64,000 nt of DNA from Myxococcales bacterium (GCA_021847645.1 JAJZQG010000001.1:1-64000), one strand, 5' to 3'; positions 27,436 to 38,894 are shown, numbered from the stretch's first letter. The notes: a model not told the origin generated them from the letters alone. Translations and numbers: made by a program.

Positions 27436-29388
27436 TTACCTGGCGGAAGAGGCGGACCGCTGATGAGTTGGTTGAAGCGCGGACCAATGTCTCCGTCCGC
27501 TATCGATCCATCGGTGCCCTTTGCCGTACGCTGCGACCTGAGGCTCGAGGATATCCACCCAGGATTCCTCGCCGCTCGTTCTCGCCTGCTGTAGCAGCAT
27601 GGAACCCAACCCAACAGCGTCCTGGAGGCGTCCCGCGGCCGCGTACGCTGCCGCCAGGGTGACACCTCGTGACACAGGGGGCGCGCCCTGTCGGTCGAGT
27701 TGTATCGCGCGAGTAGCTTCGAGCAGCGCGCGCGGGCCATCGACGACAGCAGGGTCCCTTGCGGTCGCCAGCACCCACGCAAGCTTCTCCGCAAGGTCGG
27801 CGGAAGTGGGAATCGCGGCAACGCCCCGTTTGGCCGTCGCGCAAGCGCTTGCGTCGCGACCGATGGACAGAAGGTAGGTCGTCGCATTGACCCACCCGGC
27901 TTGATCCGCGGGGTCATGTTCGACAGCGAGCGTGAGGTACTTTACCGCCAAGTCGTCCCAGCCGGACTCGGCGGCGATCCCCCCCATGTTCGCGTATGCT
28001 TGAGCTGCCAGCTGCGGGTCGAGCTCCTCGGTGATCTTGTACTGATCCCACGCTTCCGCCTTCCGGCCGGCATACAAGAGGCGAGCGGCGAGGTTGTAGT
28101 GCAGCCGCGCGCTCCTCGGTCTGGTCAGGAGATCGTGCCGGAATAGGGATTCTGCCGTGCGAAAGTCTGAGTTGCGAGAGATCGTCACGGTGCCGAGAGC
28201 GACCGCTGCAGCGAACGCGATGCCGAGCAGTACGCCCGGTCGCAACACTCGGATCCGCGATGCGCCGAGCACCAGCAGCAGGACGATCGGCGCCAGCGGA
28301 AGGTACATGCGCCGCTCGGCCACGAGTTCGTGCGCAAGCGGGATGATCGAGGAGGTCGGGGCGAGGACTCCGAACACCACCAGCCCCAACCATCCGAGGC
28401 GTGGCGCACGAAAGCACGCCCAGATGGTGGCACCGACGATCGCGGCTACGACGATCACACTCGGAACCATCTGCCATGTGGGCCCCACCGGCCAGTCGTA
28501 GTAGTCGACGCTGAGTGGGTGGGGCACGAAGACGAGGCGAAGGTAGTGCACGAAGACAGCGGGCTGCGAGAGCAGGTAGTCCATCCGGGAAACCCCTGAT
28601 CCGACTCCCTGACTTGGTGCCGCGGGGAACAGAGGGTAGACAAGGCCCGCGATCGCAAGTGGAACCGCCACGAGCGCAGCGAGCCAGCGGTAGCGCTGGC
28701 GAACCTCGGCTCCGCCCTTCAATTGCCCAGACAGCCAAGCGTACGCGACCATGAGCGGCGGGCAAACGACCGCGATCTCCTTCGAGAGCATGGCAGCCGA
28801 CGCTGCTATCACGGCAAGCGCAAACCAACGCGCGGGACGTCGGGCGCGGATCCCTTTCTGCCAGGCGGCGAAACACGCGAGCATCCAGCCGGCGGCCAAG
28901 CTTTCATAGCGGTGCACGACATACGTCACTGCAGAGGTTTGCAGCGGGTGGATGGCCCAAATGGTGGCGGCTACCGTTGCGACGACGGAGACGCGGAACG
29001 TGTCGCGGGCACTCGCATCCTCGCGTCGAAGGGCCGTGCGAATGCCCCACCAGAGCAGAGCGGCGTTGCAGGCATGGATCGCGATGTTGACGAGGCGATA
29101 CGACCACGGATGGGAACCGGTCCACGCCCAGTTCAGTGCGAACGATAGCGACACCAGGGGACGACGGGAGATCGTTGCCCAGGTTGGAGGCCACAGTTGG
29201 TGGATCGCGGGCTCGTGTAGGATGTCGTGCTCGTCATCGAAGGCGAACTCGTAGGGTATTGTGAATGCCCACAGAACGATGACGGCTGTGACCGGAACGA
29301 GCCAGCCGAGCCGTGCCAGAGCTCGCGCCGCCGACGATTGCGTCGGTGATTCGAGTGCTTCTCGCGCTGTGCGGGAGACCATCTTCAC
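27436..29388 (-). CDS. TMTC-like O-glycosyltransferase-type membrane protein with TPR tail (copy 2)
   Basis: A 650-residue protein closely related to the one at 11713-13659. Shared landmarks: FAFDDEHDILHEPAIHQLWPP after the first helix, RLVNIAIHACNAALLW, HPLQTSAVTYVVHRYESLA and MLSKEIAVVCPP. About ten hydrophobic segments are followed by roughly 220 soluble residues with at least two TPR-like units (LHYNLAARLLYAGRKAEAWDQY; AYANMGGIAAESGWDDLAVKYL). Presumed inner-membrane glycosyltransferase acting on exported protein or lipid. Its 5' side adjoins the recombinase scar at 29.6 kb. The duplicate copies suggest different substrates rather than redundancy, which is inference. Confidence 0.75.
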   Translation of the reverse strand: MKMVSRTAREALESPTQSSAARALARLGWLVPVTAVIVLWAFTIPYEFAFDDEHDILHEPAIHQLWPPTWATISRRPLVSLSFALNWAWTGSHPWSYRLVNIAIHACNAALLWWGIRTALRREDASARDTFRVSVVATVAATIWAIHPLQTSAVTYVVHRYESLAAGWMLACFAAWQKGIRARRPARWFALAVIAASAAMLSKEIAVVCPPLMVAYAWLSGQLKGGAEVRQRYRWLAALVAVPLAIAGLVYPLFPAAPSQGVGSGVSRMDYLLSQPAVFVHYLRLVFVPHPLSVDYYDWPVGPTWQMVPSVIVVAAIVGATIWACFRAPRLGWLGLVVFGVLAPTSSIIPLAHELVAERRMYLPLAPIVLLLVLGASRIRVLRPGVLLGIAFAAAVALGTVTISRNSDFRTAESLFRHDLLTRPRSARLHYNLAARLLYAGRKAEAWDQYKITEELDPQLAAQAYANMGGIAAESGWDDLAVKYLTLAVEHDPADQAGWVNATTYLLSIGRDASACATAKRGVAAIPTSADLAEKLAWVLATARDPAVVDGPRALLEATRAIQLDRQGAPPVSRGVTLAAAYAAAGRLQDAVGLGSMLLQQARTSGEESWVDILEPQVAAYGKGHRWIDSGRRHWSALQPTHQRSASSAR

Positions 29389-29596
29389 GGCCGGTTACGT
29401 ATCATGTGCATATCACGGCGAGGAAGCACGGACAACCGGTCCCGCTGGCCCTGGCGTGATCGGCGACAATGGCTCTTGCCGGTCGGCGCTGATACGACGC
29501 GCTGGGGCACCAGCCGGCGCCACCACAACTCGGCCGCCTGGCGAACAATGCGGCCCGTGTAGTTCGCGGAGACGCGCCTGCGCGTAGCCTTCGCGC

Positions 29597-29910
29597 TCAC
29601 TTCGGTCTCGGGACGCCGCCATGGATGCGAGTCACGAAGGCAAGCTTGTGCTGCTGAGAGTATGTGGCAGTCGCGGACGCAGTACCCGTCCGCGAGAATG
29701 TCTCGAACAGCAGTCGAACGCTGGCCTGCACCTGCTTGTCCGGGTCCAGCACGACTCGACCTTGAGAGTCATGAACCAGGCCGCCTGGCACCGCGCATTC
29801 CACTCCCCGTCGTGCCTTATTGAGCAATCCGCGTTCAGCTTTGTATGGATGACGTGTGGCTCTGCTTCGCTCCTCGTCCCCTTGAGACTGAGCTTCGGAT
29901 GCTCGCAGTC
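29597..29910 (-). pseudogene. Decayed serine recombinase (resolvase family) fragment
   Basis: On the minus strand one frame reads HPKLSLKGTRSEAE, then after a frameshift near 29835 another reads LLNKARRG, GGLVHDSQGRVVLDPDKQ, VQASVRLLFETFSRTG and HGGVPRPK, ending at 29597. These follow the order of the large serine recombinases: the LKGTMSEAE helix, then the recombinase domain VLDPD...LVFxxFxxTGS. The catalytic N-terminal domain is missing and later parts are not recognisable, apart from a possible RRVSANYTGR. It is a truncated, frameshifted relic within an 802-bp gap (29389-30190). Confidence 0.65.
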
Positions 29911-30072
29911 ATCGCGAGCCCGAGCCGATTCGGGCCATTCCCGAGTCGATGGGCCTGCCGTCCACTCCGCCTGTGCACGCCGGCGCTCGCTACCCGACGC
30001 TGTTCGAAGACTCCCAGTTCGCCGGTCGCGACGTGGCTAGCGATTCACGCCGAACGCAAGCTCGCCTTCCCT

Positions 30073-30118
30073 CGGGATTCGAACCCGGGCATGGAGGGGT
30101 GCCTGAAGTCTTTTTTTT
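30073..30118. other. tRNA T-arm-like sequence plus T8 tract
   Basis: CGGGATTCGAACCCG (30073-30087) is the reverse complement of a canonical tRNA T-arm loop (TTCGAAT flanked by four paired bases). It is followed by a small GGCA/TGCC hairpin and eight T residues at 30111-30118, unusual in such GC-rich DNA. No complementary acceptor stem is found at tRNA distance, so no complete tRNA is present. It may be a relic of a tRNA-targeted integration site or chance. Confidence 0.25.
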
Positions 30119-30190
30119 CGACAGGCTCCTAGAGGCTCGCCGGTCGCGATTCGGTCCTGCTGGGCGGGCGGCGCATCGCGGTCGGGCCCG

Positions 30191-31342
30191 TCATGAAGGC
30201 AGCGCGTACAGGACGAAGTCGAAGGACGCGTAGCCGTGCCCGCGTAGGTACAGCCGGTAGCCGAGGCCCCAGGCGTCGATCGCCTCGGGGATCTCCCAGA
30301 GGTCCGACGGCCGGTGGTACACGCACACGGCCAGCGCGGGACGGCAGTCGCGGATCACGCTGCGCGCCCCGGCGAGGGCGTCCGCCTCGGCCCCTTCCAC
30401 GTCCAGTTTCACGAGCGTCGGGCGGAAGTCCGGGAGGACGTCGTCGAGGGCGACGACCGCGATCTCCAGCCCGCCCGCGTCGGACACGCGGCTCGCCTCG
30501 CCGAGGCCTGCCTCGACGCGTCCTCTGCCCGCCGCCGCGCCCAGCCCTGCCGGGAACAGGCGCACGTCGCAGGACGCCGACAGCGTGCGAGCGCGTGCGG
30601 ACAATGCCGCGAACGACCCAGGGTCCGGCTCGAAGCACGCGGCGGCCGACACGCGGTATCCGTCGTCGAGGAACGCCGCCAGGGTGTCCCCGTCGAACGC
30701 CCCGCCGTCCACGAAGCGGATCGGCTCTGGCCAGCGGGGGACGTCGGCGGGCCGGTACGGGCGGGCGGCGTCGTGCGGGGGCAAGAGCTCGTACGCCCCG
30801 GTCCGTCGGAACGCCACGACGCGATCCAGCCAGAGGCGGCTGGTCGCGTCAGCCAAGCGGTCGCGCACCGCGAGGATTCGCTCGGCGTCCCCGGCCCGTC
30901 GCGCGGGGTCACAGAGCCAGTAGCGGTCGGGCTGGTCCGGGTACAGGCGGTACAGTTCGACCATTCCCACTGCCCGGGCGAATCCCAGGGTTCGGAGCCG
31001 GGCGAACACCGGCGGCAACTCCGCGTCGCGGTTGTGGATCGCCACGACCGCGGTCGTCAGCCCGGCCTCGCCCGTCGCCGCGAACGCCTCCGGGAGGAGC
31101 ACGGGCAGCCCGTCCCAGGCCTGCCCGGGGCGCGCGAAGGAATCGAGGAACACGAGTACGTCGAACCCCTCCGCCGCCAGGAGCCGGTGCACCTCGCGGC
31201 CCGTCTTCCCGGCGCCGTACACCACGAGCGGGCCGCGCAGGGGCTCGGGAACCGGGAGCGGGGTCGCCAGGAGCGCGGCCAGGTCGCGTGTCGCCAACGC
31301 ATCTGCATGTGCCCAGCGAGCCGCCACGTCACGAACCTTCAC
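30191..31342 (-). CDS. FkbM-family methyltransferase with N-terminal Rossmann-like domain
   Basis: About 383 residues from a GTG at 31342; the frame stays open further upstream but that part reads as non-coding, so the start is uncertain. The N-terminal half has LVVYGAGKTGREVHRLL, a nucleotide-binding turn, and VFLDS; the C-terminal half is an FkbM methyltransferase with FVDGGAFDGDT, FEPDP and the signature LVKLDVEGAEADAL. FkbM enzymes usually O-methylate sugars or polyketides. Codon use is even more GC-rich than its neighbours. It lies between a decayed recombinase and a decayed transposase, which suggests acquisition by transfer. Confidence 0.75.
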   Translation of the reverse strand: MKVRDVAARWAHADALATRDLAALLATPLPVPEPLRGPLVVYGAGKTGREVHRLLAAEGFDVLVFLDSFARPGQAWDGLPVLLPEAFAATGEAGLTTAVVAIHNRDAELPPVFARLRTLGFARAVGMVELYRLYPDQPDRYWLCDPARRAGDAERILAVRDRLADATSRLWLDRVVAFRRTGAYELLPPHDAARPYRPADVPRWPEPIRFVDGGAFDGDTLAAFLDDGYRVSAAACFEPDPGSFAALSARARTLSASCDVRLFPAGLGAAAGRGRVEAGLGEASRVSDAGGLEIAVVALDDVLPDFRPTLVKLDVEGAEADALAGARSVIRDCRPALAVCVYHRPSDLWEIPEAIDAWGLGYRLYLRGHGYASFDFVLYALPS

Positions 31343-31536
31343 GCCGCCGATCTTGCCCGCTCCGAGCACTCTTTCCAAGCATTTTCGCCGCCCCGGAGCG
31401 GATCTGCGCGCACACCTCGACGCCAAGGATGAGGTGGCCTCGACGTCAAGGTCTGTGGGGCGTCGCTGTCGGATAATTCGTTTTGAATGTGGCGGACCAC
31501 GGAAAGAAGTTAACAATTTCCCGTGTTCCCAGCGGT

Positions 31537-31812
31537 ATGGGGCTGGCGACCAAGGTCAACGAGATGTTGATTGAGGGCGCCAAGCAGTTGCAGGGATTCG
31601 CGCGACGGCCGTTCATGGCCCGGGCGGTCGAGGCCTTGGTCCCCCGCGGCTGGCGGCGGGCACAGCGGGAGCTGGGGCGGGATCGCGAAACCATCCGCAA
31701 GGGGCTGCACGAGTTCAGAACGGGCGTCGAGTTCATCGACGGGCGGTGCGCAAGCGGTGTGAAGTCCGATGACACGAACTGTGGCCGAACCTGCGCGGGG
31801 ACATGAAGGTAG
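31537..31812 (+). pseudogene. Decayed ISAzo13/Rhodopirellula-type transposase, 5' part
   Basis: From 31537 the frame reads MGLATKVNEMLIEGAKQLQG, FARRPFMARAVEALVP, ELGRDRETIRKGLHE and FRTGVEFIDGR, the N-terminal helix-turn-helix region of DDE transposases of the ISAzo13 group (Rhodopirellula transposase family). A frameshift follows near 31775; the matching continuation ELWPNLRGDMK is in another frame (31776-31808), after which similarity ends. The catalytic DDE domain is absent. Upstream, GGATAATTCGTTTTGAA (31471-31487) is an AT-rich stretch that might be the element's end. Nothing else is assignable in 31343-32190. Confidence 0.65.
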
Positions 31813-32190
31813 CTAGCGCGATCACAGGTCGCACGCTCTTCTACTCTTTCATGACTGTCTTCGGTTGGCGAAAGATTCTGGTGATTGGCCGCAAGCTAGG
31901 AGCAACGATCGACCCAACTACCCGAAAGCGAGGCAAAAAAGTGGCCCTCGAACCGTCCGTGGCCATGTGCTCCCCGTGTGCGGAAGCAACTGCTCTGGGC
32001 GACGCTGCCGCGGCCACGGCTGAGCCGCCTATTTGTCAAATCGCGCTATGCCGGCCGGGCCGCCGCGCCCCACCGCTTTCTGTCCGAAAGGCCTTCGCGC
32101 CGACGATGGCCCCACTCAACCCAGCGGCCCACGCATCCCGTCGACCTCGGTGCCCGCCCGTTCAGAGCTGACCCCCGGACCCAGCCCCTC

Positions 32191-34449
32191 CTACCACCAC
32201 CGCGTCCCCTTCGGCACAGCCTTCGCCCTCGCCACGCTCCCCGTCAGTTGCTCCTTGAGCTCCCCAATCAAGCGACGCGCGCCCTCCTCGTCCAGCCGCG
32301 CTCTCGCCACCTCGTCCGCCTCGTCATCCAGCCGGCAGAACACGAGCGCCTTCACATACGCGCTCCACACCGGCTCCGACTGCGGGAACGCTTGAAATGC
32401 CGTTCGAAGCTCGCGAGCGGCCCGAAGCCATGCTGCCAGCGTGCTGTCCGCTTGCGCACGCAGCAACGACGCCTGCGGCTCGGTGGACGATTGGGCCTTC
32501 TCACGCAGCGCTTGCACCTTGTCAATGTCGCCGGTCAGCCGCGCGAGCGAGGCTTCCGGCACCTCGCCCAGTGCCGACTGGCGAATCATGTCCAGTTGGT
32601 GACGCGCCCCGTCGTAGTCGTCAGCCCTCGCCAACGCCAGCGCGAGCGTGAACCTGGCGCCGCCTCCGGACGGCGCGTCGTCCGCTACAAGCGCGGCCAC
32701 CTGGCGCACGATATCGTCTCGTCCTAGCCGCGACGCGATCCCCACCGCATTGGCTGCCACTAGCACATGCTGGCTACGAATCCAGACGTGGACGTTCTCG
32801 TCGAACGTCGGCGCGTCGAGGGGAACGCCTTCGATGACGTCGTCGGTTCGGCGCAACTGTCCGCGGGCCAGCGCCACGAGTTGTTCGTCGATAGCTGCCA
32901 GCTCGCGCACGTCGCCGTCGGGTAGGCGAAGCGCCATCATGCGCAGCAAGTAGAGATAGTAGCGCGTGGGCTCCGCCACGAGAACGTACTTGCGCGCCTC
33001 CGGGGCATACGCCCGGCGCATGTATGCGAATGCCTCCTCCGCGTTTCCGTCGCTCCGCTCGACCTCGGCGAGCGACCCAAGCCCCAGAGGACAGTCGGGG
33101 TAGACCGCGACCTCCTGCTGCCAGAACGCCCGGTTCGAGACGAAATCCAGCGCTCGGACCCAGTCGACACCCACGCAGAGCAGTGCGATGCCAGCCGCGA
33201 CAACCACGCGCCCTTTCGTCCAGGGCCGCTCGAACCAGTGTCTCGGCACAAGTCGAAACAGGGCCAGACACAGCAGCAGGAGCGGGAAGTAGAAGTACCG
33301 GTCCGCCGTCGTGGAATTGAAGCCCGAGTACGACACGTTCGCGATCGGCAAGAACCCAATAGCGGCTGCGCACAGAATGATGGCGTCAAGACGCCGACGC
33401 TGACGGAGGAGCCACACCACCAATCCGAGGAACGCCGCCACCGTGAAAACGCCTAGCGCAACATCCAAGACGGGGAATACCGGACGGCCGTTCTGCACGT
33501 AGATGGGCCGGAACTCGAGCACCTGCGGCCACGGGAACACCGCCCGCATCAGGTAGCGTCCTACCGTGAGAAGCACGTACGTCACGCGCATGCCCAGCCC
33601 GACGGACGCCTCGAACCCCGGAGGACGAATCGGCATGTACCGTGCCCGTAACGCCAGGTAGAGCCCAACTGCCGCGAGCGAGATGCCCGCTGCCACCAGC
33701 AGCCGCTTTCGCACACCCTTCTGTTGCTCGCCCGCCGGCGCGAGCAGCACCTCTACTCCCAGGAGCAAAGGCAGGACGACCGCGTATTCCTTCGAGAGAA
33801 TCGCCGCCGCAAACGACAGCAACCCGCCGGCCCACATCAGCCACGCGCGCGACGTCCGCTGCGACGTCGCAACGATCAACTCGAGCGCCAGAAGCAGGAA
33901 GAACGTCATGAAGACGTCGGTTCGTCCCGAAATCCAGATCACCGACTCATTGCGCGTCGGGTGAATCGCAAACACGAGCGCGACCAGCGCCCCCAAGCGA
34001 TCGTCGCCCGTCCATCGGCGTGCCGTGCGAAAGGCAAGCAGGACCGCGCCCAGGTGGAACAGCACATTGACAAGGTGAAAGGTCCAGGCCCGCCCGCCCG
34101 ATAGGACCCAGTTCAACAGATAGCTCGACGTGACCAGGGGACGATAGAATCGAACCCAGTTCTCCGCGCTCAGGCGCATCGGTACGTCGAACAGATCGGT
34201 CCGAAAACACCTGCCCAGGTAGTGGAGATTCTGAGCCCACGGGTTCTGGACGATGAGATCGATATCGTCGGAAACGAACCCGCCCAGCAGGGCTGGCGCG
34301 AACGCGACAATCACCGCGACGGTGAGCAGCAACACGAGCCGGCGCCGGCGACGCGCGTTCTCCTGAGGCTCAGGTCCATCCACGCGATGCACTATAGCTG
34401 GCGTCAACTGCGTGCCGCAACCAAGGCCGCTGGCCTTCGAGGCCGTCAC
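32191..34449 (-). CDS. TMTC-like membrane glycosyltransferase with repeat tail (copy 3)
   Basis: About 752 residues from a GTG at 34449; later GTG codons at 34392 or 34383 would remove about 20 residues and are equally likely. After the first helix, GFVSDDIDLIVQNPWAQN carries the acidic DD motif; HPTRNESVIWISGRTDVFMT and AAILSKEYAVVLPLLLGVE are the classic TMTC-type segments, closer to eukaryotic-like family members than copies 1 and 2. About eleven hydrophobic segments precede some 300 soluble residues that look like degenerate TPR helices. Likely an inner-membrane O-glycosyltransferase. Divergent from the pilin-like gene at 34524. Confidence 0.75.
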   Translation of the reverse strand: MTASKASGLGCGTQLTPAIVHRVDGPEPQENARRRRRLVLLLTVAVIVAFAPALLGGFVSDDIDLIVQNPWAQNLHYLGRCFRTDLFDVPMRLSAENWVRFYRPLVTSSYLLNWVLSGGRAWTFHLVNVLFHLGAVLLAFRTARRWTGDDRLGALVALVFAIHPTRNESVIWISGRTDVFMTFFLLLALELIVATSQRTSRAWLMWAGGLLSFAAAILSKEYAVVLPLLLGVEVLLAPAGEQQKGVRKRLLVAAGISLAAVGLYLALRARYMPIRPPGFEASVGLGMRVTYVLLTVGRYLMRAVFPWPQVLEFRPIYVQNGRPVFPVLDVALGVFTVAAFLGLVVWLLRQRRRLDAIILCAAAIGFLPIANVSYSGFNSTTADRYFYFPLLLLCLALFRLVPRHWFERPWTKGRVVVAAGIALLCVGVDWVRALDFVSNRAFWQQEVAVYPDCPLGLGSLAEVERSDGNAEEAFAYMRRAYAPEARKYVLVAEPTRYYLYLLRMMALRLPDGDVRELAAIDEQLVALARGQLRRTDDVIEGVPLDAPTFDENVHVWIRSQHVLVAANAVGIASRLGRDDIVRQVAALVADDAPSGGGARFTLALALARADDYDGARHQLDMIRQSALGEVPEASLARLTGDIDKVQALREKAQSSTEPQASLLRAQADSTLAAWLRAARELRTAFQAFPQSEPVWSAYVKALVFCRLDDEADEVARARLDEEGARRLIGELKEQLTGSVARAKAVPKGTRWW

Positions 34450-34523
34450 CCGACGCTACTCCCACATTGATCGCCGCACCCTCCTCCTTGACCTGCCCAC
34501 CCCGCACCGCATAATCCCTCCCC

Positions 34524-35012
34524 ATGCGCCCCATGAGCCCAGTGCAGCTCGCCTCCGCCATCTGCGTCGGCGGCATCGTGCTGGCCTCATCCGTTCCCAC
34601 CTTCCTGCGCAACCTGCACGGCTCGCGCTTCGTCGAGGCCACCGACGGCATCGCGCAGATCGCCGAAAACGCCGTCTCCTACTCCCAGGACAAGGAGCTC
34701 GCTCAGGCCTTTCCCCCGTCCGCGCCCCTCACGCCCGCGGAAGTCCCCCACGGCGTCGCCGTCACCGATCCCCCCGGAACCTGGGATCACCCCACCTGGA
34801 AAGCCCTCGGGTTCTCCCAGGAACACGCCCACCGGTTCTCCTTCGCCTTCGACTCCGCCAATGACCCGTCCAGGTTCTGGTTCACCGCGCGCGCCCACGG
34901 CGATCTCAACGGCGACGGCATCACCTCCTCCTTCGAGCTCACCGGCGAGCGACGCCCCGGTCAGCCCGCCGTCGTCTTGCCCGAGATGTACGTGCATCGG
35001 GAGGTCGAATGA
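34524..35012 (+). CDS. Pilin-like protein lacking the prepilin peptidase motif
   Basis: A 162-residue protein with a single N-terminal hydrophobic segment (SAICVGGIVLASSVPTFLRNLHGSRFVEA) laid out like the alpha-1 spine of type IV pilins, then a globular part ending with AHGDLNGDG and SFELTG, the same C-terminal motif as the pilins at 3.5 and 4.2 kb. However there is no G-F-T-L-x-E cleavage and assembly signature: the segment begins MSPVQLASAI, and Glu+5 is missing. It is probably a membrane-anchored, non-polymerised pilin relative. It overlaps the next gene by ATGA, so the two are co-translated. Confidence 0.7.
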   Translation: MRPMSPVQLASAICVGGIVLASSVPTFLRNLHGSRFVEATDGIAQIAENAVSYSQDKELAQAFPPSAPLTPAEVPHGVAVTDPPGTWDHPTWKALGFSQEHAHRFSFAFDSANDPSRFWFTARAHGDLNGDGITSSFELTGERRPGQPAVVLPEMYVHREVE

Positions 35013-35941
35013 AGGCTTCGCCGCTCGTCGAGACCCTCGCGGCCGCCGCCGCTGTCGCCCTTATCGCGATCGCCAGGCCCCACGCCGCTGCCATCGCCGA
35101 TCGGGTGGCCGAAGTCTCGGACAGCTACGATCTGCCGCCCAACCGCGTCCTTCCCGAGGTCTCCTTGGGTTATCGATCGGCGCTCGCTGACCTGATTTGG
35201 GCCCATGTGCTCGTCACGCAGGGCCTTCGCATGGAGGCCCACCGACCCTTCGATTACGTCGTCCAGTACATGGACGCCATCAGCACGCTCGACCCCGGCT
35301 TCCGCGATCCCTACCGGCTCGCCGACACCCTGATTGCGTATCAGTCCAACGACCCCAACAAGGTCGAGAACGTGCGCCAGGCCCGTCGGGTCATGGAGTT
35401 CGGGCTCAAGCAGTTCCCGCTCGATACCGAGCTGTGGCTCGACTACGGGCAGTTCCTCGCCTACGTAGCCCCGTCCGTCATCACCGATCCCAAGGAGCAG
35501 GTGCAGTGGCGGGCCGACGGTGCCAAGGCCCTCGCCCACGTTGTCGAGCTCGGCGCGGCCGACCCCGCAGCCCTGTTCAAGTCCGTGGCGGCCGTACGCT
35601 TCATGATCGACCACGGCGAGAACGAAGCCGCCATCCGTATGCTCGAGAAAGCCTACGCCGTCACCGACGACCCGGACACGCGCGAGCAGATCGAGCTCAA
35701 GCTCAAGCGGCTGCTCGGTACGCGCGCCGAATCCCAGCGCTTGCTGCTTACGCGAAAGTTCGATGAGCTCTGGCGAAACGACTTGCCGTTCGTCTCGCAC
35801 ACGGAGATGAGCGCGCTCGGACCACCCGTCAACGTCTGGATGTGCGCCGGCCTCGGCTCGCCCGATCCGGCCGTCACTCGGCCCTGCGATCGGGATTGGA
35901 ACTCCTGGGCAGCTTCGTTGCTCGGTGAATCTGGACCGTGA
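35009..35941 (+). CDS. Helical-repeat (TPR-like) membrane-anchored protein
   Basis: A 310-residue protein with an N-terminal hydrophobic anchor or signal segment (VETLAAAAAVALIAIA) followed by an almost all-helical domain. Repeat-like pieces include ALADLIWAHVLVTQG, FDYVVQYMDAISTLDPGF, ARRVMEFGLKQFP and AAIRMLEKAYAVTDD, fitting TPR geometry. Its start overlaps the stop of the E5-less pilin-like gene (ATGA), which suggests the two products work together, perhaps as a membrane-bound pair at the cell envelope. No enzymatic motif seen. Confidence 0.72.
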   Translation: MKASPLVETLAAAAAVALIAIARPHAAAIADRVAEVSDSYDLPPNRVLPEVSLGYRSALADLIWAHVLVTQGLRMEAHRPFDYVVQYMDAISTLDPGFRDPYRLADTLIAYQSNDPNKVENVRQARRVMEFGLKQFPLDTELWLDYGQFLAYVAPSVITDPKEQVQWRADGAKALAHVVELGAADPAALFKSVAAVRFMIDHGENEAAIRMLEKAYAVTDDPDTREQIELKLKRLLGTRAESQRLLLTRKFDELWRNDLPFVSHTEMSALGPPVNVWMCAGLGSPDPAVTRPCDRDWNSWAASLLGESGP

Positions 35942-36010
35942 CGCGAGTCGACACCGCTGCGCCTTCGGGAACGGGGTCCCGCTCGCAGCGAATGGGTCCT
36001 GGGTGGGAAA

Positions 36011-38818
<2,808 letters not shown>

Positions 38819-38864
38819 CGGACTCCGAAGGGATCCAGCGACGGACGAGGCAGATGAGTGTCAG

Positions 38865-38894
38865 CTTGTACCGCGCCAAGGAGAGCACCGTCAA
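38865..38894 (-). promoter_or_regulatory. Sigma-70-type promoter for the kinase gene
   Basis: Read on the minus strand, TTGACG (38894-38889), an 18-nt spacer and TACAAG (38870-38865) give a -35/-10 pair with five and four matches to consensus. The predicted transcript would start near 38858, leaving a leader of about 40 nt before the kinase ATG at 38818. Confidence 0.4.

Noticed and set aside
30055-30140. A complete tRNA gene around the T-arm-like sequence
   Set aside because: No 5' acceptor strand complementary to GGGAAGG lies at tRNA distance and no anticodon arm is visible; one T-stem pair is also mismatched.
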